Below, in pieces: positions 17,956 through 25,813 of a stretch of DNA of 64,000 bases. Numbering within the stretch: the stretch's first letter is position 1; each line of letters starts with the position of its first letter. The notes under the pieces are model-generated. The model was not told the origin of the DNA. It searched no databases and worked only from the letters and a program-made list of their open reading frames with translations. Source of the stretch: DATAFF01 sp044870245. Its GTDB lineage: Bacteria; Pseudomonadota; Alphaproteobacteria; Rhizobiales; Aestuariivirgaceae. The stretch covers positions 17,896 through 81,895 of the forward strand of contig JBIOYR010000013.1 in the NCBI GenBank assembly GCA_044870245.1, read 5' to 3'. Made by a program: the position numbers and the translations under genes.

Positions 17956-19482
17956 ATGAGCAAACTCCTTCCCACCTCGCGCCGGCGGACCGTTTCCGCC
18001 CTGGCGATTGCCGGGCTCCTCGGCGCAACGTCGCTGGCCACCATCACTGCCTTCGACCATCCGACGCCAGCCATTGCCCAGACCGCCTTTACGCGCGCGC
18101 CGGCCGAAGGGTTCGGCGATCTGGTCGAGAAGGTGATGCCGGCGGTGGTGAGCGTCGAGGCGAAGCTCGGGGTCCAGACCTCGTCCAACATCCAGGGCGA
18201 CGAGGATGACGAGGGCAACGACAGCGGCCCGCAATTCTCCATGCCGGACCTGCCGCCCGACAGCCCGTTCCGCCAGTTCTTCGAGCAGTTCCCGCGGCGC
18301 GGCTTCGGTGGCCAGCCCTTCGAGTTCAAGCGCCCGCGCAGCGGCGGCACGGCTCAGGGCTCGGGCTTCTTCATCTCCGACGACGGCTATGTCGTGACCA
18401 ACAACCATGTGGTGAAGGGCGCGAGCGAGGTCACCGTCAAGCTCTCCAATGACGGCGAGTTCAAGGCGCGGATCATCGGCACCGATCCCAAGACCGACCT
18501 GGCGCTGCTCAAGGTCGACAGCGACAAGCGCTTCAACTACGTGAATTTCTCGGCGAAGGAGCCGCGCGTCGGCGACTGGGTGATCGCCGTCGGCAACCCG
18601 TTCGGGCTTGGCGGCACCGTCACCACCGGCATCGTCTCGGCCCGCGGCCGCAATATCGGCAATGGCCCCTATGACGACTTCCTGCAGATCGATGCGCCGA
18701 TCAATCGCGGCAATTCCGGCGGTCCGGCGTTCAATCTCGATGGCGAAGTGATCGGCATCAACACCGCGATCTTCTCGCCGTCGGGCGGCTCGATCGGCAT
18801 CGGCTTCGCCATTCCGGCGCAGGAGGCGGTGCATGTCATCGAGGACCTGAAGGACAAGGGCTCGGTCACCCGCGGCTGGCTCGGCGTGCAGATCCAGCCG
18901 GTCACCGACGAGATCGCTGAAAGCGCCGGCCTCAAGGAGTCGCAGGGAGCGCTGGTCGCCGACGTGACGGAGAACTCGCCGGCGCTCAAGGCCGGCATCA
19001 AGATCGGCGATGCGATCGTCCGGCTCGACGGCGAGCAGGTGAAGGATCCTTCCGACCTGGCGCGCCGCGTCGCCCGCATCTCGCCCGGCAAGCCGGCCAA
19101 GGTGACGGTGCTGCGCAATGGCAAGGAGGAGCAGGTGGAGCTCACCATCGGCACCATGCCCGCCGAGCAGAAGGAGGCTAATGCCCAGCCCGACACGGAG
19201 CAGACGGCGCCGGCCAAGCCGAAGCTCGGCCTCACCCTCGAGAAGTCGAGCGACGGCAAGGGCGTGCTGGTGTCGGCGGTCGAGCCCGACAGCCCGGCAT
19301 CGACCAAGGGCTTCCGGGCCGGCGATGTGGTGCTCAAGGTCGGCAATGTCGATGTCAACGACCCCTCCGCGCTGGTGGCGGCGATCGAGCAGGCCTCGAA
19401 GGACGGGCACAAGAGCATTCTGCTCCTGGTGCGCTCCGGCGAGCGCCAGCGGTTCGTGGCGCTGCCGACCGCCAAGGGCTGA
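17956..19482 (+). CDS. degP: periplasmic Do-like serine protease DegP
   Basis: A 508-residue HtrA-family protease/chaperone for envelope protein quality control. It has a signal peptide (residues about 1-42, ending PAIAQ), a trypsin-like domain with catalytic His151 (TNNHVVKGA), Asp181 (DPKTDLALLKV) and Ser254 (NRGNSGGPAFN), then two PDZ domains (RGWLGVQIQPVTDEI near 300; LGLTLEKSSDGKGVLVSAV near 415). An acidic/flexible insert (residues about 75-95) precedes the protease core. Placement directly after ccmH matches the order cycHJKL-degP known from rhizobia. Confidence 0.96.
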   Translation: MSKLLPTSRRRTVSALAIAGLLGATSLATITAFDHPTPAIAQTAFTRAPAEGFGDLVEKVMPAVVSVEAKLGVQTSSNIQGDEDDEGNDSGPQFSMPDLPPDSPFRQFFEQFPRRGFGGQPFEFKRPRSGGTAQGSGFFISDDGYVVTNNHVVKGASEVTVKLSNDGEFKARIIGTDPKTDLALLKVDSDKRFNYVNFSAKEPRVGDWVIAVGNPFGLGGTVTTGIVSARGRNIGNGPYDDFLQIDAPINRGNSGGPAFNLDGEVIGINTAIFSPSGGSIGIGFAIPAQEAVHVIEDLKDKGSVTRGWLGVQIQPVTDEIAESAGLKESQGALVADVTENSPALKAGIKIGDAIVRLDGEQVKDPSDLARRVARISPGKPAKVTVLRNGKEEQVELTIGTMPAEQKEANAQPDTEQTAPAKPKLGLTLEKSSDGKGVLVSAVEPDSPASTKGFRAGDVVLKVGNVDVNDPSALVAAIEQASKDGHKSILLLVRSGERQRFVALPTAKG

Positions 19483-19624
19483 GTTGGTGAGTCAGTAGCG
19501 TCGTTTGTTTACCTTTGCCCGGATGCGGTCTCCCCGCTCATCCGCATCCGGCGCCCGCGCGGGTCCTTTAATGCGTAACGGCCCGACACCCGGTTCCCCC
19601 CAACCCCGACCACTCGGGCCAAGG

Positions 19625-19645
19625 GGGCCCGCGCGGGCCCTTTTT
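19625..19645 (+). terminator. rho-independent terminator of degP
   Basis: GGGCCC-GCGC-GGGCCC stem-loop (19625-19640) followed by TTTTT (19641-19645), about 140 bases after the degP stop and immediately before the next heptamer repeat. A similar GC palindrome ending in CCTTTA occurs upstream near 19550-19570. Confidence 0.75.
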
Positions 19646-19647
19646 GA

Positions 19648-19722
19648 GGGCAGTAGGCAGTAGGCATTAGGCATTAGGGAAGGACGCCTCTCACGGCCTA
19701 TTGCCTAATGCCGACTGCCTTT
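19648..19722. repeat. TAGGCAG-type inverted repeat, copy 6
   Basis: Left arm GGCAGTAGGCAGTAGGCATT-type units directly after the degP terminator T-run; right arm CGGCCTATTGCCTAATGCCG-type units ending 13 bases before the response-regulator ATG. Confidence 0.93.
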
Positions 19723-19735
19723 TTAGGCTCCCCCC

Positions 19736-20410
19736 ATGCGCATTCTGGTTGTCGAGGATGATCGCGAATCGGCATCCTGGCTGATCAAGGGGCTGACCGA
19801 GGCCGGTCATGTCGCCGATCATGCACGGGACGGGCCGGAGGGCGTGACGCTCGCCCGCGAGCGGGTGCATGACGTGGTGGTGATGGACCGCATGCTGCCG
19901 CAGCTCGACGGCCTCAACGCCATCCGGATGATGCGGGCCGAGGGCATCCACACCCCGGTGCTGATCCTGTCGGCGCTCAGCGATGTCGACGAGAAGGTCA
20001 AGGGCCTGCGCGCCGGCGGCGACGACTATCTCGCCAAGCCCTATGCCTTCACCGAGCTCCTCGCCCGCATCGAGACGCTGGCGCGGCGGCGCGCCGCCGA
20101 GCCGCAGCCGACGCGGCTGCGCACCGGCGATCTCGAGATCGATCTCCTGGCGCGCACCGCCCAGCGGGCCGGCAAGCCGATCCTGCTGCAGCCGCGCGAG
20201 TTCAAGCTGCTCGAAGATCTGATGCGCAATGCCGGCAATGTGGTGACCCGCACCATGCTGCTGGAGAATGTCTGGGACTATCATTTCGACCCCCAGACCA
20301 ATGTCATCGACGTGCATATTTCGCGGCTGCGCTCGAAGATCGACAAGGGCTTCGCCGAGCCCCTGCTGCACACGGTGCGCGGCGCCGGATACACGATCCG
20401 TGCGAGTTAG
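19736..20410 (+). CDS. OmpR-family response regulator
   Basis: A 224-residue regulator. Its receiver domain has VVEDDRES, phospho-acceptor Asp near residue 51 in VVVMDRMLPQLDG, and the Lys of DDYLAKPYAF. The winged-helix domain has LQPREFKLLEDLMRNAG, TNVIDVHISRLRSKID and VRGAGYTI. The sequence resembles the CusR/QseB side of the family. The kinase gene overlaps its 3' end by 11 bases. The position after degP suggests a link to envelope stress, which is inference from context only. Confidence 0.9.
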   Translation: MRILVVEDDRESASWLIKGLTEAGHVADHARDGPEGVTLARERVHDVVVMDRMLPQLDGLNAIRMMRAEGIHTPVLILSALSDVDEKVKGLRAGGDDYLAKPYAFTELLARIETLARRRAAEPQPTRLRTGDLEIDLLARTAQRAGKPILLQPREFKLLEDLMRNAGNVVTRTMLLENVWDYHFDPQTNVIDVHISRLRSKIDKGFAEPLLHTVRGAGYTIRAS

Positions 20411-21788
20411 ATCGAGCCTCTCGAGCCTTGTCCGCACCTCGACCTTTCGCCTTGCCGCCATCTATGTCGTGATCTTCGCAGCATCGGTCGGGGCGGTGCT
20501 GGCCTATGTCTATTGGTCGACCGCGAGCCTGCTCGAGAACCAGACCGACAATGCGATCGGCTCGGAGGTCAAGGCGATCGCCGAGGTCTATCGCCAGAAC
20601 GGGCTGCCGGGGGTGCTCGAGCAGGTGATGCTCAGGACGGCCGAGGAGAACCAGGGCGTCTACATCTTCACCAACCCGGTCGGGCGGCGGCTCGCCGGCA
20701 ATCTGCCGGGCCTGCCGGTCGAGGCGACGGGCGAGCATGGCTGGATCGAGTTCGACTACGCCAACCAGGAGGGCCGGTCGCTGGCCCGCCACCGCGCCAA
20801 GGCCTATTACACCGAGCTCGAAGGCGGCTTCCGGCTGATCGTCGGGCGCGATGTCGAGGAGCGGCGGCGGTTCGACGGCATCATCAAGAACTCGACGATC
20901 GGCGGGCTGACGCTGGCGCTGGTGCTGGGGCTGGTCGGCGGGCTCCTGATGAGCCGCAACTTCCTCAAGCGGATCGAGCGGCTGACGGCGGCGAGCCGCA
21001 CCATCATGGAGGGCGATTTCGCCCAGCGCATGCCGCTCACCGGCACCGGCGACGAGCTCGACCGGCTGTCGGCGGCACTCAACGCGATGCTCGACCGGAT
21101 CGAGCGGCTGATGCAGGGGATGCGCGAGGTGTCGAGCAATGTGGCGCATGACCTCAAGACGCCGCTGACCCGCATCAAGGCGCGCGCCGAGGATGCGCTG
21201 CGCACCGGCGAGGCACGCGACTATCGCCTGGCGCTCGAGCGCACCATCGATGAATCGGACAAGCTGCTCGCCACCTTCAACGCGCTGCTCTCGATCGCCA
21301 AGGCGGAATCGGGCGAGGCGCGCGAGGGCATCGCGCCGATGGACGCGGCCGAGCTCGCCGCCGACATCGCCGAGCTCTACGACCCGACGATCGAGGAGGC
21401 GGGCGGACGGCTGACGGTGGCGGCGCCCGAGCCCATCATGATCCGCGCCGACCGGCAGCTGCTCGCCCAGGCGCTCACCAACCTCCTCGACAATGCGATC
21501 AAATACGGGCCGGGGCCGGACGGGCGTCCGGATGTCGCGATCTCGGTCAGCGCCGAGGATGGCGAGGCGCGGATCGAGGTCGCCGATCGCGGTCCCGGCA
21601 TCCCGGTCGGCGAGCGCGAGCGGGTGAAGGAGCGCTTCACCCGGCTCGACGAGAGCCGCACGCTCCCCGGCTCGGGGCTCGGCCTGTCGCTCGCCGCGTC
21701 GGTCGCACGGCTGCATGGCGGCCGGCTCGAGCTCGACGACAACCGCCCGGGGCTGGTGGCGCGGCTGGTGGTGCCGGCGATGGGGTAG
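20400..21788 (+). CDS. membrane sensor histidine kinase
   Basis: A kinase of about 462 residues. The GTG at 20400, just inside the end of the regulator gene, gives VRVRSSLSSLVRTSTFRLAA and leads straight into the first transmembrane helix (LAAIYVVIFAASVGAVLAYV); the longer open frame would run through the regulator. A periplasmic sensor of about 120 residues follows. Then a second helix, a HAMP domain (LMSRNFLKRIERLTAASRTI), the H box SNVAHDLKTPLTRIK (His250) and a catalytic domain (NLLDNAIKYG, DRGPGIP, GSGLGLSLA). It is the cognate partner of the upstream regulator. Confidence 0.9.
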   Translation: MRVRSSLSSLVRTSTFRLAAIYVVIFAASVGAVLAYVYWSTASLLENQTDNAIGSEVKAIAEVYRQNGLPGVLEQVMLRTAEENQGVYIFTNPVGRRLAGNLPGLPVEATGEHGWIEFDYANQEGRSLARHRAKAYYTELEGGFRLIVGRDVEERRRFDGIIKNSTIGGLTLALVLGLVGGLLMSRNFLKRIERLTAASRTIMEGDFAQRMPLTGTGDELDRLSAALNAMLDRIERLMQGMREVSSNVAHDLKTPLTRIKARAEDALRTGEARDYRLALERTIDESDKLLATFNALLSIAKAESGEAREGIAPMDAAELAADIAELYDPTIEEAGGRLTVAAPEPIMIRADRQLLAQALTNLLDNAIKYGPGPDGRPDVAISVSAEDGEARIEVADRGPGIPVGERERVKERFTRLDESRTLPGSGLGLSLAASVARLHGGRLELDDNRPGLVARLVVPAMG

Positions 21789-21853
21789 GTGGGCAGTGGG
21801 GAGTAGGCAGAGAGCACCAGTCACTGCCTATTGCCTAATGCCGACTGCCTCTC
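21786..21853. repeat. TAGGCAG-type inverted repeat, copy 7 (degenerate left arm)
   Basis: The left arm (TAGGTGGGCAGTGGGGAGTAG-type) is degenerate; the right arm CACTGCCTATTGCCTAATGCC is well kept. It begins at the stop TAG of the kinase gene. Confidence 0.88.
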
Positions 21854-21880
21854 TTCCACTGTTGCGTTAACCCCTGGGCT

Positions 21881-21892
21881 GTGGTATACCAC
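21881..21892. promoter_or_regulatory. palindromic operator GTGGTATACCAC upstream of GntR gene
   Basis: A perfect 12-base palindrome, GTGGTATACCAC, ends 5 bases before the ATG of the GntR/FCD regulator. GntR-family FadR-type proteins bind short palindromes with a TATAC-like centre, so this is a good candidate for the autoregulatory site that also controls the downstream lyase-frc-formyltransferase genes. Overlap with the start region leaves no room for a Shine-Dalgarno sequence, so the transcript may be leaderless. Confidence 0.65.
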
Positions 21893-21897
21893 GGCCG

Positions 21898-22656
21898 ATG
21901 ACGTCCGGCACGACCCTGACAGCGACCAAGGCGCAACCGGCCAAGGGCTCGAAGCTCGAGCTCAAGCCGGTCGGCGGCAATTTCAGCCTGAAAGAGCATA
22001 TTTACGACGTGCTCAAGAACGGCATCACGGCGATGAACATCTATGACGAGGGCGCGGATCTGCGCCTCGACGAGCGCCAGATGTCGGAGCAGCTCGGGAT
22101 CTCCCGCACCCCGATCCGCGAAGCGCTGGCCCGCCTCGAGCAGGAGGGGTTCATCGAGATCCAGCCTCGGCGCGGCGTCTTCATCAAGCGCAAGTCGCTC
22201 GAGGAGATCCTCGAGATGATCACCGTGTGGGCGGCGCTCGAGAGCATGGCGGCGCGGCTCGCCTGCGGGCATGCGAGCGACGAGGAGATCGCGAGCCTGC
22301 GGAGCGCGCTGCCGCCTTACCGCAAGGACGAGCTTCCGGCCCATATCGACGAATATTCGGAAACCAACATCTCCTTCCACCAGCGCATCCTCGAGCTCGG
22401 CCGCTGCCGGCTGCTCAAGGACATCGCCGACGGGCTGTTCCTCCATATGCGGGCCATTCGCGAGCGCGCCATGGCGGAAGGCGACCGGGTGCGCCGCTCG
22501 GTCGAGGACCACATGCAGATCATCGAGGCGATCGAAGCGCGCGATGCCGATCGCGCCGGGAGAGAAGTCCGCGAGCATACGATGCGGCTCCACAGCCATG
22601 TCCGGCGCACCTGGACCGATATCGACCGCGAGCATCGCGAGACGGCATCCGAATAG
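21898..22656 (+). CDS. GntR-family (FadR/FCD type) transcriptional regulator
   Basis: A 252-residue regulator. After a 30-residue flexible N-terminus comes a winged helix-turn-helix (about 35-100: LDERQMSEQLGISRTPIREA, LEQEGFIEIQPRRGVFIKRK). An all-helical FCD ligand-binding domain follows (about 110-240) with the metal-site type residues in ETNISFHQRILELG and later His residues in VEDHMQIIEAIEARDAD and REHTMRLHSHVRRTW. It is transcribed in the same direction as the next three genes, 54 bases upstream of the lyase, and probably represses them in the absence of an acyl-CoA- or carboxylate-type inducer. The inducer is unknown. Confidence 0.88.
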   Translation: MTSGTTLTATKAQPAKGSKLELKPVGGNFSLKEHIYDVLKNGITAMNIYDEGADLRLDERQMSEQLGISRTPIREALARLEQEGFIEIQPRRGVFIKRKSLEEILEMITVWAALESMAARLACGHASDEEIASLRSALPPYRKDELPAHIDEYSETNISFHQRILELGRCRLLKDIADGLFLHMRAIRERAMAEGDRVRRSVEDHMQIIEAIEARDADRAGREVREHTMRLHSHVRRTWTDIDREHRETASE

Positions 22657-22710
22657 GGTGGCCGGGTTCATTCGAGACGAAGAAGACTTTACAGGAAAGG
22701 CGCCCCAGCC

Positions 22711-24432
22711 ATGTCGACCGCGACGGATACACTGCACAGGAAGAGCCTCGACAGCAATGTGATCTCGGGGGGACGGCTCGTCGCCAAGGCCCTCAAAGCC
22801 GAGGGGGTGGACACCATCTTCACCCTGTGCGGCGGCCATATCATCGACATCTATGACGGCTGCATCGACGAGGGCATCCGCATCGTCGATGTGCGCCACG
22901 AGCAGGTGGCGGCGCATGCGGCCGACGGCTATGCCCGCCAGACCGGTAAGCTCGGCTGCGTGGTGACGACGGCGGGACCGGGCTGCACCAATGCGGTGAC
23001 CGGCATCGCCACCGCCTTCCGCTCGGAAAGCCCGGTGCTCCATATCGGCGGCCAGTCGTCGCTCTCCCAGCACAAGATGGGCTCGCTGCAGGACCTGCCG
23101 CATGTCGAGATGATGCAGCCCATCACCAAATTCGCCGCCGGCGTGTTCTCGACCGAGCGGGTGGCCGACATGATCGCGATGGCGGCGCGCGAAGCCTTCG
23201 CCGGGGCGCCGGGGCCGGCCTATCTCGAGATCCCGCGCGACGTGCTCGACCGCGAGATCGCGCTCGACAAGGCGGTGATCCCCGAGCCTGGCCATTACCG
23301 CGCCTCGACCCGCTCGATCGGCGATCCGCGCGACATCGAAAAGCTCGTCGACATCCTGGTCAAGGCGGAGCGACCGGCCATTCTCTACGGCCAGCAGGTG
23401 TGGACGGCGCGCGGCCAGGACGAGGCGATCGCGCTCCTGCGCGGCCTCGACATTCCGGGCTATTTCAACGGCGCCTCGCGCGGGCTGCTGCCGCCGGGCG
23501 ACCCCCATCATTTCGACCGCACGCGCTCGCTCGCCTTTTCCAAGGCCGACGTCATCGTCATCGTCGGCACGCCCTTCGACTTCCGCATGGGCTATGGCAA
23601 GCGGATCGACGTGCCGACCCTCGTCCAGATCGACATGGACTACCGCACCGTCGGCAAGAACCGCGACATCACGCTGGGGCTCGTCGGCGACCCGGGCGCC
23701 ATTCTCGGCGCGGTGCTCGATGCGGCAAGCGCCAAGATCGACAAGGGCAAGCGGCAGGCGCGGCAGCAATGGATGAAGCAGCTCTCGGAAGCCGAAGCGG
23801 TGGCGAGCGAGAAGCTGATGCCGCTCTTCACCTCCGACCGCTCGCCGATCCATCCCTATCGGCTGGCATGGGAGATCAACGAGTTCCTCGGCGAGGACAC
23901 GGTCTATATCGGTGATGGCGGCGATGTCGTCACCATCTCGGCGCAGGCGGTGCGGCCGCGCCGGCCGGGCCAGTGGATGGACCCGGGGGCGCTCGGCTCG
24001 CTCGGCGTCGGCACCGGCTTCGCGCTCGCCGCCAAGCTCGCCAATCCCGACAAGGAGGTGATGTGCCTCTATGGCGACGGCTCGTTCGGCATGACCGCCT
24101 TCGACATGGAGACCGCCAACCGCTTCAACGCGCCGTTCCTGGCGGTGATCGGCAACAATTCGGCGATGAACCAGATCCGCTACGGCCAGATCGCCAAATA
24201 CGGCCCGCAGCGCGGCGATATCGGCAACAAGCTCGGCGATGTCGAGTTCTCGAAATTCGCCCATATGCTCGGCGGGCATGGCGAGGAGGTGCGCGAGGCT
24301 TCGCAGATCGGGCCGGCGCTCAAGCGGGCGCGGGCGGCGATCGCCAAGAGCGGCCTTTGCGCCGTGGTCAATGTCTGGATCGACCCGAACGAGTACGCGC
24401 CGGGGACGAAGAATCAGACGATGTACAAGTGA
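22711..24432 (+). CDS. thiamine-dependent 2-hydroxyacyl-CoA lyase / oxalyl-CoA decarboxylase-family enzyme
   Basis: A 573-residue three-domain ThDP enzyme. The N-terminal PYR domain contains the activating Glu64 in RHEQVAAHAADGYAR and GPGCTNAVTGIATAF. A middle Rossmann-like domain (ERPAILYGQQVWTARG) is followed by the PP domain with the ThDP/Mg motif LYGDGSFGMTAFDMET...NNSAMNQ. It lies next to frc, so oxalyl-CoA decarboxylase is the first thought. However, the sequence lacks Oxc hallmarks (no NNGGIY at the ThDP site; acetolactate-synthase-like GPGCTNAVTG) and ends with a distinctive C-terminal tail (APGTKNQTMYK). A 2-hydroxyacyl-CoA lyase, splitting a 2-hydroxyacyl-CoA into formyl-CoA and a carbonyl compound, is the better reading. 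Both reactions release formyl-CoA for the downstream genes. Confidence 0.75.
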   Translation: MSTATDTLHRKSLDSNVISGGRLVAKALKAEGVDTIFTLCGGHIIDIYDGCIDEGIRIVDVRHEQVAAHAADGYARQTGKLGCVVTTAGPGCTNAVTGIATAFRSESPVLHIGGQSSLSQHKMGSLQDLPHVEMMQPITKFAAGVFSTERVADMIAMAAREAFAGAPGPAYLEIPRDVLDREIALDKAVIPEPGHYRASTRSIGDPRDIEKLVDILVKAERPAILYGQQVWTARGQDEAIALLRGLDIPGYFNGASRGLLPPGDPHHFDRTRSLAFSKADVIVIVGTPFDFRMGYGKRIDVPTLVQIDMDYRTVGKNRDITLGLVGDPGAILGAVLDAASAKIDKGKRQARQQWMKQLSEAEAVASEKLMPLFTSDRSPIHPYRLAWEINEFLGEDTVYIGDGGDVVTISAQAVRPRRPGQWMDPGALGSLGVGTGFALAAKLANPDKEVMCLYGDGSFGMTAFDMETANRFNAPFLAVIGNNSAMNQIRYGQIAKYGPQRGDIGNKLGDVEFSKFAHMLGGHGEEVREASQIGPALKRARAAIAKSGLCAVVNVWIDPNEYAPGTKNQTMYK

Positions 24433-24437
24433 GAAAA

Positions 24438-24506
24438 AAGGCAGTCGGCATTAGGCAGTAGGGAAGGACTCGCTTACGGCCTACTGCCTATCTGCCTACT
24501 GCCTTT
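24438..24506. repeat. TAGGCAG-type inverted repeat, copy 8 (inside formyl-CoA operon)
   Basis: Left arm AGGCAGTCGGCATTAGGCAG-type units; right arm CGGCCTACTGCCTATCTGCC-type units. It fills the gap between the lyase and frc and is the last copy before a 17-kb interval without the repeat. Confidence 0.92.
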
Positions 24507-24523
24507 AAGGGAGGACATTGCAG

Positions 24524-25801
24524 ATGAAGGCTCTGGCGGACGTCAAGGTGCTCGACTTCACCCATGTGCAGTCGGGGCCGACCTGCACGCAGCTGCTCGC
24601 CTGGCTGGGCGCCGACGTGATCAAGGTTGAGCGCCCCGGCGAGGGCGATCCGACCCGCGGTCAGCTCAGGGACGTTCCCAATGTCGACTCGCTCTATTTC
24701 ACCATGCTCAATCACAACAAGCGCTCGATCACCCTCGACACCAAGTCGCCGCACGGCAAGGAGGTGCTGGAGCGGCTGGTCAAGACCTGCGACGTGCTGG
24801 TGGAGAATTTCGCGCCGGGCGCGCTCGACCGCATGGGGCTGACCTGGGAGCGCATCCAGGAGCTCAATCCGCGGCTGATCTATGCCTCGGTCAAGGGCTT
24901 CGGACCCGGTCCTTACGAGGACTGCAAGGTCTATGAGAATGTCGCGCAATGCACTGGCGGTTCGGCCTCGACCACCGGCTTCCGGGACGGGCCGCCGCTG
25001 GTGACGGGCGCGCAGATCGGCGATTCCGGCACCGGCCTCCATCTCGCCTTCGGCATCGTCGCAGCACTCTACCAGCGCGAGCGCAGCGGCAAGGGCCAGC
25101 GGGTGCTCGCCGCCATGCAGGACGGCGTGCTCAATCTCTGCCGCGTCAAGCTCAGGGACCAGCAGCGGCTCCGGCATGGGCCGCTCAATGAATACAGCCA
25201 GCACGGCAAGGGGATCGCGTTCGGCGAGGCGGTGCCGCGGGCGGGCAATGATTCGGGCGGCGGCCAGCCCGGCTCGATCCTCAAATGCAAGGGCTGGGAA
25301 GACGACCCCAACGCCTATGTCTATTTCATCACCCAGGCGGCGGCCTGGGAGAAGGTGTGCGACGTCATCGGCAAGCCGGAATGGAAGACCGACCCGGCCT
25401 ATGCGACGCCGCCGGCCCGGCTCGACAAGCTCGACCATATTTTCGCGACCGTCGAGGAGTGGACCAAGACCAAGACCAAGTTCGAGGTGATGGCGATCTG
25501 CAACCCGCTCGACATTCCCTGCGGCCCGATCCTGTCGATGAAGGAGCTGCTCGAGGAGCCGAGCCTGCGCGAGACCGGCACGGTGGTCGAGGTCGATCAT
25601 CCTACCCGGGGTAAATATCTTACAGTGGGAATGCCGGTGAAGCTGTCGGCATCGCCGGCGGAGGTCAAGCGCTCGCCGCTGCTCGGCGAGCACAATGCCG
25701 AGATCCTCGAGCAGGTGCTGGGCTATTCGGCGGAGGAGGTCCAGGCGATCACCGCCTCGGGTGCGATGGGTGCCGCCAAGCCCCGGGCGGCGGCGGAGTA
25801 G
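24524..25801 (+). CDS. frc: formyl-CoA:oxalate CoA-transferase-like class III CoA transferase
   Basis: A 425-residue class III CoA transferase with very strong motif-by-motif resemblance to Oxalobacter Frc as I recall it: VLDFTHVQSGPTCTQLLAWL, NVDSLYFTMLNHNKRSITLD, VENFAPGALDRMG, KVYENVAQCTGG, catalytic Asp167 in GAQIGDSGTGLHL, GGGQPGSILKCKGWE. The ATG at 24524 has the Shine-Dalgarno sequence GGGAGG upstream; an in-frame TTG at 24518 is not needed. It would move CoA between formyl-CoA and an acceptor acid such as oxalate or a 2-hydroxy acid, closing a cycle with the upstream lyase. The acceptor cannot be fixed from sequence. Confidence 0.88.
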   Translation: MKALADVKVLDFTHVQSGPTCTQLLAWLGADVIKVERPGEGDPTRGQLRDVPNVDSLYFTMLNHNKRSITLDTKSPHGKEVLERLVKTCDVLVENFAPGALDRMGLTWERIQELNPRLIYASVKGFGPGPYEDCKVYENVAQCTGGSASTTGFRDGPPLVTGAQIGDSGTGLHLAFGIVAALYQRERSGKGQRVLAAMQDGVLNLCRVKLRDQQRLRHGPLNEYSQHGKGIAFGEAVPRAGNDSGGGQPGSILKCKGWEDDPNAYVYFITQAAAWEKVCDVIGKPEWKTDPAYATPPARLDKLDHIFATVEEWTKTKTKFEVMAICNPLDIPCGPILSMKELLEEPSLRETGTVVEVDHPTRGKYLTVGMPVKLSASPAEVKRSPLLGEHNAEILEQVLGYSAEEVQAITASGAMGAAKPRAAAE

Positions 25802-25813
25802 GAAAGGCCAGTC

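Noticed and set aside
19492..19674. 60-codon minus-strand frame after degP
   Set aside because: Covers the degP terminator and repeat; low-complexity Gly/Arg/Pro composition.
21835..24279. 814-codon minus-strand open frame opposite the GntR and lyase genes
   Set aside because: Antisense shadow; composition rich in His, Arg and Asp with no motifs, and the plus strand carries well-supported genes.
22711..24432. Plain oxalyl-CoA decarboxylase (oxc) call
   Set aside because: Neighbour frc suggests it, but the ThDP-site and C-terminal sequence do not match Oxc as I know it; the broader lyase/decarboxylase family call is kept.
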